The position numbers and the translations under genes were made by a program. A model generated the notes under the pieces. It was not told the origin of the DNA. It did not search any database and saw only the letters and a program-made list of their open reading frames with translations. Shown here piece by piece: positions 48,213-56,823 of a stretch of 58,410 bases of DNA. Each line of letters starts with the position of its first letter. The stretch's first letter is position 1. The stretch covers positions 1 to 58,410 of the forward strand of contig NZ_JABSSM010000030.1 in the NCBI RefSeq assembly GCF_013214165.1, written 5' to 3'. Origin of the DNA: Shewanella sp. (GTDB lineage Bacteria > Pseudomonadota > Gammaproteobacteria > Enterobacterales > Shewanellaceae).

Positions 48213-48892
48213 TGAGCATTTTCAGCACGCTTACTGAGAAACCTTGGTTGGCCCAGTCTACGGCAGCATTGGATCAGGAGTTAATCGACTATCAAGCGGG
48301 TTCTCCCGGCAAGACTGGGCTTAAATTTTTCATCGCCGTGGTCACAGTCATCTTCTTCCTGTTTAGCGTGACTTATCTGTCGCGTTCTCAATATGCCGAC
48401 TTCCAGGCCCTGGGTGGTGAGCCCTGGTCACCTCTGTATCAACCTCTCTGGTTATGGGTTAATACGGGCTGCTTGTTGATGGCTAGCCTGAGTCTGCATC
48501 TTGCTGTCGGCCAGGTGAGCGAAGATAAGCTCAACAGATTACTGGGTCTGCTGACCCTGAGCGTTATTTTTTCCCTCTTGTTCATATTCGGTCAGTGGAG
48601 CGTATGGCAACAGCTGAGCCTGCAAGGTTTTGTTATCAACTCTAATCCGGCCAACAGCTATTTTTATATGCTAACCGCAATTCATGGTCTGCACTTGTTG
48701 GGCGGTTTATTTGCTTTGGCTCGGGTGCTGATTATTTTTAGCCGCAGGGTGAAGCTGGATATATTGCAGCCAAGCTTAGTCTTATGCGCCTGGTATTGGC
48801 ATTACCTCTGCTTGCTCTGGTTGTTTATCTTCGCCTTGCTGACCGCCTCACCCAGTACCTATAACACCATCGCAGCCTGGTGTGGCTTGTAG
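48212..48892 (+). CDS. cytochrome c oxidase subunit III-like protein, first copy
   Basis: About 226 residues from the ATG at 48212, preceded by GGGAGG; an in-frame TTG lies one codon before. About five membrane helices. The segment SYFYMLTAIHGLHLLGGLFALAR and the final WYWHYLCLLWLFIFALL are subunit III landmarks (heme-copper oxidase III fold), but the first part is divergent. A second subunit-III-like gene follows. This paired arrangement recalls the alternative coxMNOP oxidase of Bradyrhizobium, which also has a subunit II-cytochrome c fusion and two subunit-III-like genes. Probably a membrane subunit of the same complex. Confidence 0.85.
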   Translation: MSIFSTLTEKPWLAQSTAALDQELIDYQAGSPGKTGLKFFIAVVTVIFFLFSVTYLSRSQYADFQALGGEPWSPLYQPLWLWVNTGCLLMASLSLHLAVGQVSEDKLNRLLGLLTLSVIFSLLFIFGQWSVWQQLSLQGFVINSNPANSYFYMLTAIHGLHLLGGLFALARVLIIFSRRVKLDILQPSLVLCAWYWHYLCLLWLFIFALLTASPSTYNTIAAWCGL

Positions 48893-49006
48893 CAATCAAC
48901 ACATGAGCATCGAGATAAACAACAAAAACTAGCCTGATGTGGCTTGTAGGACTCGTGTTAGGAGTGGAGTGACACATGAGCACAGATGATAAACAACAAA
49001 AAGTAG
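48881..49006 (+). repeat. imperfect duplication of the subunit III start region
   Basis: TGTGGCTTGTAG occurs at 48881-48892 (end of the preceding gene) and at 48938-48949. After each, an ACATGAGCA... copy continues to ...AACAACAAAAA (48900-48932 and 48974-49006). The first copy gives only MSIEINNKN and a stop. It is a duplicated junction, not a gene. Confidence 0.8.
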
Positions 49007-49668
49007 CAGCGCCCATAGCCTCCGACAATTGGCAGGGGGCCGTGAGTGATTGGGGAGCCGACAAGCAGGTTTTCAATATGCCTTGGGGCAAGTTGATGAT
49101 GTGGTTATTTCTACTCAGCGATACCTTCGTCTTTAGCGTGTTTTTGATAGGCTACATGAATGTGCGCATGTCCAGCATGGACAGCTGGCCACTCACCAGT
49201 GAGGTATTCGCGCTGACCATAGCCGGGTACCATATCCCGTTAGTGCTTATCGCCATCATGACCTTCATCTTGATCACCAGTAGCGGCACCATGGCGATGG
49301 CGGTGAATTTTGCCTATCGCGGTGACAGACGCAAGACCGTCTTATTTATGACTGCTACTGCTTTATTGGGAGCGTCTTTCGTTGGTATGCAGGCGTTTGA
49401 GTGGACCAAGTTGATCATAGAGGAGGGGGTACGCCCCTGGGGAAATCCCATGGGCTCGGCACAATTTGGTGCCACCTTCTTCATGATCACCGGCTTTCAC
49501 GGCTTGCATGTCACCGCAGGGGTTATTTTTCTGTTGGTGATTGCGCGGCGGGTCGCTAGTGGTCACTACGAAGGCAAAGGCTATCACATAGTCGAGATAA
49601 CGGGTCTGTATTGGCACTTTGTAGACTTGGTCTGGGTGTTTATCTTCGCTTTGTTTTACTTGTGGTAA
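48976..49668 (+). CDS. coxC: cytochrome c oxidase subunit III, second copy
   Basis: A 230-residue membrane protein with about five helices. MITGFHGLHVTAGVIFLLV and the closing GLYWHFVDLVWVFIFALFYLW are classic subunit III blocks. GGAG precedes the ATG. Both flanks carry imperfect copies of the gene's own ends: a nine-codon start-like echo at 48901-48932 and a 48-base copy of the last codons at 49705-49752. The gene itself looks intact. Confidence 0.92.
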   Translation: MSTDDKQQKVAAPIASDNWQGAVSDWGADKQVFNMPWGKLMMWLFLLSDTFVFSVFLIGYMNVRMSSMDSWPLTSEVFALTIAGYHIPLVLIAIMTFILITSSGTMAMAVNFAYRGDRRKTVLFMTATALLGASFVGMQAFEWTKLIIEEGVRPWGNPMGSAQFGATFFMITGFHGLHVTAGVIFLLVIARRVASGHYEGKGYHIVEITGLYWHFVDLVWVFIFALFYLW

Positions 49669-49752
49669 CTCAGAAGGTTAAGGCCTTTATTGGGCGCAAT
49701 TATGGTAGATTTGGTCTGGGTGTTTATTTTCGCTCTTTTCTATCTCTGGTAA
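49621..49752 (+). repeat. synonymously diverged duplicate of the subunit III 3' end
   Basis: 49621-49668 (true gene end) and 49705-49752 both spell VDLVWVFIFALFYLW and stop. They differ at eight positions, all silent. The second copy has no gene body in front of it. Confidence 0.85.
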
Positions 49753-49779
49753 GCGATAACAGCGATAACAGCGATAACA
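49753..49779 (+). repeat. three tandem copies of GCGATAACA
   Basis: Three perfect 9-base units directly after the duplicated gene end, just before the subunit IV gene. Confidence 0.85.
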
Positions 49780-49802
49780 GCGGTAAATTATTGAGGTGGT
49801 GT

Positions 49803-50162
49803 ATGAGTCAGATCACAAATAAACAGGCGGTGCCTGCTGAGGCGGAACAAATGCAGCCCAAGCTACATCCCATCAGTCTCTACCTGAAAATATGGGGGCT
49901 ACTGTTTGTGCTCAGCACCATGTCCTATATGGTGGACTTCTTCGAAGTGCAGGGCATATTGAGATGGACGCTGATCTTGCTATTTATGTCATTGAAGGCC
50001 GGGCTTATCATCACTATCTTTATGCATGTCAGGTGGGAACGGCTGGCATTAAAACTGGTGTTATTCTTACCGCCTTTGGCAATAGTGGTGTTTATTAGCC
50101 TGATGGCCATAGAAGGAGACTACACCTTTGTTAATCGCTTATTCTCTTTCATCTCGGTATGA
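49803..50162 (+). CDS. cytochrome oxidase subunit IV (CyoD-like)
   Basis: A 119-residue protein from ATG 49803 with GAGG upstream; the open frame runs further upstream only through the duplicated subunit III end, so that extension is not coding. Three membrane helices; ILLFMSLKAGLIITIFMHVRWER is the typical proton-pumping-oxidase subunit IV block. Last structural gene of the oxidase cluster. Confidence 0.88.
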   Translation: MSQITNKQAVPAEAEQMQPKLHPISLYLKIWGLLFVLSTMSYMVDFFEVQGILRWTLILLFMSLKAGLIITIFMHVRWERLALKLVLFLPPLAIVVFISLMAIEGDYTFVNRLFSFISV

Positions 50163-50245
50163 AGTTATGCTTTGGAGACCCGTGATAAGGAAGCAAAGAG
50201 ATAAGTCAGAGATTTATGAGTCGCTAGCGAAAGTGGCTCGCTAAC

Positions 50246-50947
50246 ATGCTGCGCGAGGTGAAGACTAAACTCTTGCTGGGTGCCAGCATACTTATCATGG
50301 TCACCTTAGTGCTAATCGGTATCTCATTCATTCTGGTCAAGGCCAGTCCCTCGGTTAATTTACCGCTGCAAAGTGCCAGTCTGCTACAGGAGCCGATCAC
50401 ACTCTCAGATTTCACCTTAGTGAATCACCATAACCAAAGTTTTACTCAAGCTGACTTGCTCGGCCAGTGGCACCTGTTGGCTTATGGATATCTTAATTGC
50501 CCGGATGTGTGCCCAGCAACCCTGCTGCTGTTGAATAGCCTGATGCATAGCATACAAAAAGATAATCAATTTACAGATGTTCAATTACTCTTCTACACCA
50601 TAGATCCTGGCAGGGATTCGATTGAAAGATTGGCCGAGTATGTGGCGTTCTTCGGTAAAGGTATCATTGGCTTGAAGTCTATTGAGGTTGGGGGATTAGA
50701 TGGAATGGCCAAGCGGTTCGAACAAGAGTTGGGAATAAGAGTCAAAATAAGCACTCAGATGGAGAGCGAAGACAGCTATCAGGTAGGCCACGGGGTTGCC
50801 ATCTATCTGTTAGATCCACAAGGCCGGCTTCACGCCGTGTTTGAGCCGAGCGTCGATCCCTTCGGCAATCGTCATTTCAATAAAGATGATATTTATCATG
50901 ATTATGTTTTGATCCGTAAACATGCCAACAGCTTTACTGTGCTCTGA
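50246..50947 (+). CDS. SCO1/SenC family copper chaperone
   Basis: A 233-residue membrane-anchored thioredoxin-fold protein; N-terminal helix at about 8-30. Copper ligands CPDVCP (in NCPDVCPATLLLLN) and the conserved His in GHGVAIYLLDPQGR. It loads CuA of subunit II in oxidase maturation, which fits its position directly after the oxidase genes. No clear ribosome site is seen before the ATG. No Cox11/CtaG is encoded in this cluster. Confidence 0.92.
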   Translation: MLREVKTKLLLGASILIMVTLVLIGISFILVKASPSVNLPLQSASLLQEPITLSDFTLVNHHNQSFTQADLLGQWHLLAYGYLNCPDVCPATLLLLNSLMHSIQKDNQFTDVQLLFYTIDPGRDSIERLAEYVAFFGKGIIGLKSIEVGGLDGMAKRFEQELGIRVKISTQMESEDSYQVGHGVAIYLLDPQGRLHAVFEPSVDPFGNRHFNKDDIYHDYVLIRKHANSFTVL

Positions 50948-50965
50948 ATACCCCGAACAGTCTAG

Positions 50966-51640
50966 CTAGCCCATGGCTTGAACTTGAGAGCCCAGTAACC
51001 AGATGGCCAGAGCGAAGAATATCATCCCCATAAACTTGTTCTGATTAGCCCTGAACTTGTCATTTTTAAGTAATGGCTTACCCAAGGTTCCCACCATTAG
51101 CACCAGTAATAAGTTAAACAGTAATCCCATTACATTGAGTAGCAGGCCAAGAGCCAGCATCTGTTCGCCTGACGTTGCCGTTAGCTGAGGCGAAACAAAC
51201 TGAGGCAGGAACAGCACGAAGAAGAGTAGGGCCTTAGGGTTTAACAGATTACTGAATACCGCGCGGCGGTACAGCATCTTAGCCAGACCCGATTGTTGTT
51301 CGACTTCCGGGGCATCAAGGGGGCCACTGCGCATACAATCCCAACCCATCTTCAATAGATATGCTCCGCCTAAGATACGAAGTACCTGCAGAGCCATAGG
51401 GTTCATGGCGATTAATGCTGACACACCCATGGCGGCCAATAGTGTCAGTATTAGCCCAGAGGTGGCATTGCCCAAGCTGGCAAATACACCGACTTTTTTG
51501 CCGTAGCTTAAGCTAGAACTTGCTATCAATAGCATGTCCGGGCCAGGGATCAGTAACAGGGCGATAACAGTGGTTAAATACAATGGCAGTACAGCGAGAT
51601 CGATCATCATAAATGCATAGGTTGGAACAGACGGCGGCAT
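50966..51640 (-). CDS. LysE/RhtB-type amino-acid exporter
   Basis: A 224-residue inner-membrane protein with about six helices. The signature is LLIPGPDMLLIASSSLSYGKKVGVFASLGNATSG near residue 30, and SNLLNPKALLFFVLFLPQFV in the middle. GAGG lies just before the first ATG. Family members export amino acids or homoserine lactones; the substrate is not predictable. Convergent with the SCO gene and unrelated to the oxidase. Confidence 0.9.
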   Translation of the reverse strand: MPPSVPTYAFMMIDLAVLPLYLTTVIALLLIPGPDMLLIASSSLSYGKKVGVFASLGNATSGLILTLLAAMGVSALIAMNPMALQVLRILGGAYLLKMGWDCMRSGPLDAPEVEQQSGLAKMLYRRAVFSNLLNPKALLFFVLFLPQFVSPQLTATSGEQMLALGLLLNVMGLLFNLLLVLMVGTLGKPLLKNDKFRANQNKFMGMIFFALAIWLLGSQVQAMG

Positions 51641-51824
51641 TTTACCTCTATCACGATCTATAGACAGTATTTTCTCAAGTGTTTTTGATTACTCTTAGTA
51701 GGTAATGTTTTAAGTTATTGATATTTAAGTGGTGTTTTAATGTTGGCGACGAGTGGTGAGTTCGGGCTAGCCATATCTTAGTATCTTGCTAGTTTCGAAC
51801 AAGCTGGCATCAATACGGATGGAT

Positions 51825-51883
51825 GAGAGTTACCATTTTTTGTTGATGAAGATGTAATGACTTCTGTAAAAATGGTAACTCTC
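51825..51883. repeat. 16-base perfect inverted repeat
   Basis: GAGAGTTACCATTTTT (51825-51840) and its exact complement (51868-51883) flank 27 bases that themselves contain GAAG...CTTC. It begins 17 bases beyond the stop of the secreted phosphoesterase gene. Could be a terminator-like mRNA end or the tips of a very small mobile repeat. Confidence 0.75.
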
Positions 51884-51899
51884 AACTAGGACCTAGAGA

Positions 51900-54002
51900 C
51901 TAGAGGTCATGTTCAAATTGCTGATTGATATTGGACTCATTACAAGTCCATAGAATGATATTGCCACTGCTATTTCTGTCCATGCATCTGGCCGTGCCAC
52001 TCAAATCAGATTTAATTAATTTACCATCGAGTGTCCATTGCTGATTGGTTCCAGAATTACAGGTATATGCCTGCACAGTTTGACTATTTTGGTTCTCACC
52101 TTGATAGACATCCAGGCAGAGATTAGTGTCTTTAACTTGTATCCTCTTCGAATTTAGATCGTAACTAAACTGTTGATTTTCACCGTCGGTACAGGCATAG
52201 GTGATGACCTTTTGTCCAGACTGTAAGCCTTGATAGACATCCAGGCATAGACCGGTAGCGCTGTGGATGATGCTATTAGTCCATTCATAATCAGGATAGG
52301 TTGGCGCGTCGACACTGTGCTTGCTCCCCGTGGCCAGACTATTACCATTTAGGCTGCTATATGGCGTGACTTCTAGCTTGTCAGATAGAAATCTAGCCTG
52401 CATATAAATATTGTTCTCTGCGCTGCCAGAATAGAAGATGGGTAATCTTCGTCCTTGTGGGGTGTCGAAATATTTCGGCCCAGATCGAAAATCCCTGCTA
52501 CTGTTCTGCCAGCCATTCATGACATAACTGTGTATGTGTCCAGCGAAAATAGCCACCACCTGCGGGTTCTCATCTATGATCTCGCCCAACTCTTGATATT
52601 CCTCTGGGTTCTGGCCTTGGTTGAATCTATCCGCATTGATGACATGCATGTTGAGTACCGCTTTTTTACCTCGGCTTCTCCTAAGATCATCGCGCAACCA
52701 ATTCAATGACTGATAGATATTCACGTCTCGGTCTTGTGCTCTCCATGAATCATAAGAGGAAAACTCTCTTTCATATGCTGGGTGATTGTGTAGCTGCACG
52801 AAGTGCCAGCTGCCTATGTCAAAAGAATAAGACAAGCTGCCGGTAAAATCGTAATTACTATAATAATAATCTTTGGAGACAGTCTGTACCGTTTGTATTC
52901 TATTGTGCCACCATTCGAGCAATCTAATGGCGCAGAAATTTTGTGAGAGAGCCCTATATTGTCCACCATCGATAAAGTAACCATCGCATGTCTTGTCATC
53001 GATATAATTATCGTAATCGTGGTTACCTAAGCCGACATAGGTGTTAAACATGCCGTAATCAGTGATAAAACTCTCTATTTCATCCTTATCCATGACATTG
53101 GTGATATCACCATTGACGATCACACCGGCAAATTTGCTAAAACCAGTCGTATCGCGCATTTTTTTTAAGCTACTAGCATGCCATCGATTTGCAACAAAGC
53201 CATCGCCCGGATCTGATTGGCATAGATCGGTGACACAATATTTGTATTGGGTATCGGATATGATGGCTAATGTGAAATCGTCAGCATTAAATGCCCCGTA
53301 ACGTACAAAAGAAAACGCATCATCATACACGCCACCTATGGATGATCTGTCTTCAAAATAACTGCGACATTCCCCGCCTTCTGTGGCATTACCTGAGCTG
53401 TCTCGGTCGAAATCAGTACAGAATAATGCTTTCCTACCATCGGGCACTAACGCCGAAGATATTTTGTCATTCCAGCGGCTGTGTTCCGGCGCTAATATGC
53501 CTACGGATGATGGGCAAAAAGCAAACTGTTCGCCGCGGTAATTGGCATGGGTATAGGCTACGACACAATCATCGACCCCACTCTTGGTCGACTTACTGAT
53601 CAAGGATATGGAATCATTAACATCGCTACCAACGTTTGGCACCGAACCGATAAAATGTTTCTCTTTGCCGGACCTATCGGAATGCTGCCAGGTTTTAATT
53701 AACCAGCCTTGAGGAATAATCATCGAAGTGATTTTATCATTCCATGATTTATCTGTGTCCCCGGTAGAACCGTTACAAAAGAAGGTCCACTCCTTACCTG
53801 CAAAATCTTCATGTTCGAAGGCCCGCAAACACGTGCTCGAAGCTCTGCCCTCTAACGAAGGGTTACTTACGGGGTGATCTTCTGCTGCCGACGCTATTAT
53901 TTCTTCTGTAGCGTGAACATTAAATACCAAGCTGCTAAAAACAATGGAACCTGAACTAAAAAACAAAACCATATTGAAAGTGTTTTTTATATTAAAACTC
54001 AT
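51900..54002 (-). CDS. secreted metallophosphoesterase with beta/gamma-crystallin and ricin-B domains
   Basis: About 700 residues; of two adjacent ATGs the second is better spaced from AAAGGA. Signal peptide at about 1-32. Residues ~55-235 hold two beta/gamma-crystallin-like domains (CLRAFEHEDFAGKEWTFFC; CVVAYTHANYRGEQFAFC) with the calcium motifs NDKITS and NDKISS. A calcineurin-like phosphoesterase follows: ISDTQYKYC, VNGDITN, GLGNHDYDN and FAGHIHSYV, with Gln in place of the usual His in the first motif. The last ~130 residues are a ricin-B lectin trefoil (NQQFSYD, NQQWTLDG, NQQFEHDL). Probably a calcium-stabilised, sugar-targeted extracellular phosphodiesterase or nuclease. Substrate unknown. 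Confidence 0.88.
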   Translation of the reverse strand: MSFNIKNTFNMVLFFSSGSIVFSSLVFNVHATEEIIASAAEDHPVSNPSLEGRASSTCLRAFEHEDFAGKEWTFFCNGSTGDTDKSWNDKITSMIIPQGWLIKTWQHSDRSGKEKHFIGSVPNVGSDVNDSISLISKSTKSGVDDCVVAYTHANYRGEQFAFCPSSVGILAPEHSRWNDKISSALVPDGRKALFCTDFDRDSSGNATEGGECRSYFEDRSSIGGVYDDAFSFVRYGAFNADDFTLAIISDTQYKYCVTDLCQSDPGDGFVANRWHASSLKKMRDTTGFSKFAGVIVNGDITNVMDKDEIESFITDYGMFNTYVGLGNHDYDNYIDDKTCDGYFIDGGQYRALSQNFCAIRLLEWWHNRIQTVQTVSKDYYYSNYDFTGSLSYSFDIGSWHFVQLHNHPAYEREFSSYDSWRAQDRDVNIYQSLNWLRDDLRRSRGKKAVLNMHVINADRFNQGQNPEEYQELGEIIDENPQVVAIFAGHIHSYVMNGWQNSSRDFRSGPKYFDTPQGRRLPIFYSGSAENNIYMQARFLSDKLEVTPYSSLNGNSLATGSKHSVDAPTYPDYEWTNSIIHSATGLCLDVYQGLQSGQKVITYACTDGENQQFSYDLNSKRIQVKDTNLCLDVYQGENQNSQTVQAYTCNSGTNQQWTLDGKLIKSDLSGTARCMDRNSSGNIILWTCNESNINQQFEHDL

Positions 54003-54132
54003 CATGAGATCCTTTATGAATTATTATAAATATAGCCGATTCGAATATATACACAGCAGATACGCGCATCTACTGTGTATATGTTTTATATGATATAGAA
54101 ACCTAGTTGAATATATTTATTTAGGTCGGTGT

Positions 54133-55317
54133 CTACAGGTCATGTTCAAATTGCTGATTCTTGTTTGAGCTACCACAAGTCCAGAGGTTAATATGACCAT
54201 TGCTGGCATTCCTATCCATACACCTAGCCGTGCCACTCAAATTAGATTTAATTAATTTACCATCGAGTGTCCATTGCTGATTGGTTCCAGAGTTACAGGT
54301 ATATACCTGGATAGTTTGGTTATCAGCATTCACGCCTTGATAGACATCGAGGCAGAGGTTGGTGTCTTTAACTTTTATGGTTTTATTACTGGAATTATAA
54401 ACGAACTGTTGATTGCTTGACTCTTTACAAGTGTAAGTGATGATTCTATTACCGGATTCGACTCCACTCTGGACATCGAGGCACAAGCCTGTTTCCGTGT
54501 GTATGATGGCGTTTTCCCATTCATCGGCCGAATATGGATTAGATGCTTCTATGCTTGCTTGAGTAAAAGCGGGATAACCGCTCGGGCGAGTGGAGTTGAT
54601 ATTGCCAAGATAGTTGGAGTCTTTCATGGGAATATTGGCAGAGCCATAATCAAAACTATTAAGGTTTGCCCTCATGACCTTATTGGCCACATCATCACCA
54701 TACATCTCATACCAACTGGTTATATCTGGGGTTATCCAGTTTCCTGTTGGGTTTTCAGCCACAGGCTCATCGTCTTTTGCGAATCTAAATGCATGGGTTG
54801 ATAAGCCATCCTTATGATAGACAAATTTAGCTCGTCCATTCAGTTTAGGCACTTGTGACCATTCTTTGAGATAATGACCCCCATGGGCGCTATACCCCCC
54901 ATGAGTTTCATTGCCATCTTTCGTCCAGATAGAGACATACTCCCAATCGTGTCTATGGCCAAAACCAAGGGAAGCTTGATCTTTTTTGAAGTACAAGGCA
55001 TAAAAATGATTACAATATTCGATGCCATCACTAGGAATAATACAGGCGTATCTGTGCAGTGTATTTGAATAATTTAAAAAATCATCTCGTCGGCAGTCTC
55101 CATCTATGGCTCCACTATTATTTAAACCGCCATTTTGTATTCCATCTCGGCTAATCCCCGCGCTAGGAAGACAACCGTCCATGTCCATATCAAATACCGG
55201 CCTTAAATCTTTAGATCCGGTTCCCCCGGTATAGGCTTCATCGAGTTTGGGGAAGTCATCGGCAATGGATGGGCTAGATATTATCAGTAAGGCTAATCCG
55301 CAAAGTTTAATATTCAT
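54133..55317 (-). CDS. NPP1/NLP family necrosis-inducing-like protein with ricin-B domain
   Basis: A 394-residue secreted protein; signal peptide at 1-19 (SSPSIA). The NPP1 hallmark heptapeptide GHRHDWE is at 120-126, followed by YVSIW and HGGHYLKEW, as in Nep1-like cytolysins of oomycetes, fungi and some bacteria. The C-terminal ~125 residues form a ricin-B trefoil (NQQFVYN, NQQWTLDG, NQQFEHDL) almost identical to that of the neighbouring phosphoesterase. Plant-active NLPs bind sphingolipids and permeabilise membranes; activity here is inferred only. A 55354-55375 inverted repeat lies in its leader. The pair of genes is co-oriented with 130 bases between them. Confidence 0.9.
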   Translation of the reverse strand: MNIKLCGLALLIISSPSIADDFPKLDEAYTGGTGSKDLRPVFDMDMDGCLPSAGISRDGIQNGGLNNSGAIDGDCRRDDFLNYSNTLHRYACIIPSDGIEYCNHFYALYFKKDQASLGFGHRHDWEYVSIWTKDGNETHGGYSAHGGHYLKEWSQVPKLNGRAKFVYHKDGLSTHAFRFAKDDEPVAENPTGNWITPDITSWYEMYGDDVANKVMRANLNSFDYGSANIPMKDSNYLGNINSTRPSGYPAFTQASIEASNPYSADEWENAIIHTETGLCLDVQSGVESGNRIITYTCKESSNQQFVYNSSNKTIKVKDTNLCLDVYQGVNADNQTIQVYTCNSGTNQQWTLDGKLIKSNLSGTARCMDRNASNGHINLWTCGSSNKNQQFEHDL

Positions 55318-56250
55318 AAATTAATTCCTTTAATTATATAGATACAAAATGTTTCACATGCTTGGCGGCATGTGATTTTTATTGCAATTAAGTACGCGCG
55401 GGTTACAATGGGTTACAGTTGATAAGTATCAGTGCGTTAGTTAGCATCTGAACCTCATCTTGGTAACTTTTTAATCACCTCTCTTTTGTTGGTTTTATAT
55501 GCTGGTGTAATATTTATACGAGCTAATTATTAATTTAAACTTATCTGAATATTAATTATTCCTTAAATTAATCGCTGATTTCGCTTACTTCAAAACTATA
55601 TCTCGCATCTTATTTATTTAACTTGACACCAATAACCTCAACCCTGCCGCTTAATTAATGAATTCAAATCTTGCCTCTAGTACTATATTTAATCGCTATT
55701 ATCTAACCGGATAAAAAAATTACGATTTTTTGGAATTAATGGGGGGAATGAAAAAAAACCAGGGTGATTTGAATAATTATTGTCTAGGCATAATCATTTA
55801 CCTCAGTTTTTCGCCTCTCTGAAGGATTATGCAATCTCAAATCATGCCGATTTAAAGCAGAAATATGGACTTGTGTTAACAAGTTTGGTAAATAACGTTT
55901 TAAGTTAGTCTGTTGGCTTCATTAGGCTGGTTTTTTTTTGCTGGGGTATTTGGCAAGCATGGCTTCATTGGTGTTTATCGCTTGCAGCAGGTGCTGTATA
56001 GGGTCAGATGTGAATGAACGACCTTATGTGCAGATACTTCGCTTGGCTAGCCTTCGAATGAAGGCTGCTCACATTGTTTACCTCATTAGGCCATTTTGAT
56101 ATTTGGCAGAATGTTTGCAGGTCGTACCTTGCTAGTTATCTATCACCTGCCGTGAGCTTTCATGCAGATACTTCACCGAGTCTTTCGCTCGAAACTCGTT
56201 CTTACAAGCAGAGGTAAGAACGAGCTGCTTTTATGTTGTCATAATACAGA
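55318..56250. other. long intergenic region with repeat-like segment
   Basis: About 930 bases without a convincing gene. It holds the leader of the NLP gene, including the 8-base inverted repeat TCACATGC-N6-GCATGTGA (55354-55375), an AT-rich stretch to about 55870, and from about 55905 a segment that partly matches 58160-58410 (GTACCTT...TATCACCT...; GTTCTTACAAGCA). A short hairpin with GTTCTTAC/GTAAGAAC follows at 56200-56222, just past the stop of the next leftward gene, and may serve as its terminator. Confidence 0.55.
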
Positions 56251-56823
56251 TTAATCGGTGAATTTTACCACGCAAAAATAACTGTTTACGTCAGCGCTAG
56301 TGCTCCACGCCTTCAATATATATTCCAATGTCGTATCTGGTTCATCTAGAGTGCCATCTTGAAACCAACAGTATTTTCCTGTAGCTGCAATATCTCCTAC
56401 GAATTTTATCGTTTTATGGGTTGAATGCCAATCACTGGGGTCTTCTCTATCACCGTTAATCCCGGTGATGATCTGAGTGACGCTACTGGCACTTATATCA
56501 TCAGCATCATGAATAGTGGCACTAACGTAAGACGATGCTATTTGCCATGGTTCTTTATCATCAGCGATGGGTGATAAGTTCAATAGTATATTGTTAGGGT
56601 GGGTGCCGATTAATTGTTTAGTTGCCGTGTCAAAAACCATCAGCTTTAATGAGCAACCATCACCGTCTGCGCAGATTGATCGTAATGCATTATTGTTAAT
56701 GTGTACGAGACTGGCATTGGCGTTTAACGTTGAATAGGATATCACCGAGGGTTCACTCATTACTGAAGCGCTCATCATGGTGAGCGCTGCGGCCGCACAG
56801 GGTAAAAACGTGTTAGCTGACAT
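56251..56823 (-). CDS. small exported protein of unknown function
   Basis: 190 residues from the ATG at 56823, chosen because AAAGGA lies 7 bases before it; twelve more codons upstream are open. The signal peptide (NTFLPCAAAALTMMSASVMS) suggests export. The mature part is acidic with four cysteines (ICADGDGC pair, YCWFQ and YFCVV), probably a small beta-rich domain. No family recognised. Same strand as the two lectin-tagged secreted proteins, 0.9 kb away, so a shared extracellular role is possible but not shown. Confidence 0.65.
   Translation of the reverse strand: MSANTFLPCAAAALTMMSASVMSEPSVISYSTLNANASLVHINNNALRSICADGDGCSLKLMVFDTATKQLIGTHPNNILLNLSPIADDKEPWQIASSYVSATIHDADDISASSVTQIITGINGDREDPSDWHSTHKTIKFVGDIAATGKYCWFQDGTLDEPDTTLEYILKAWSTSADVNSYFCVVKFTD

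Noticed and set aside
49611..49802. N-terminal extension of the subunit IV gene
   Set aside because: The extension overlaps the end of subunit III and its duplicated fragment in another frame. The ATG at 49803 with a ribosome site gives the normal family length.
55350..55361. Possible parS site (TGTTTCACATGC)
   Set aside because: Only the left half fits the ParB consensus TGTTTCACGTGAAACA; the right half is absent, and the sequence is better explained by the TCACATGC/GCATGTGA inverted repeat.
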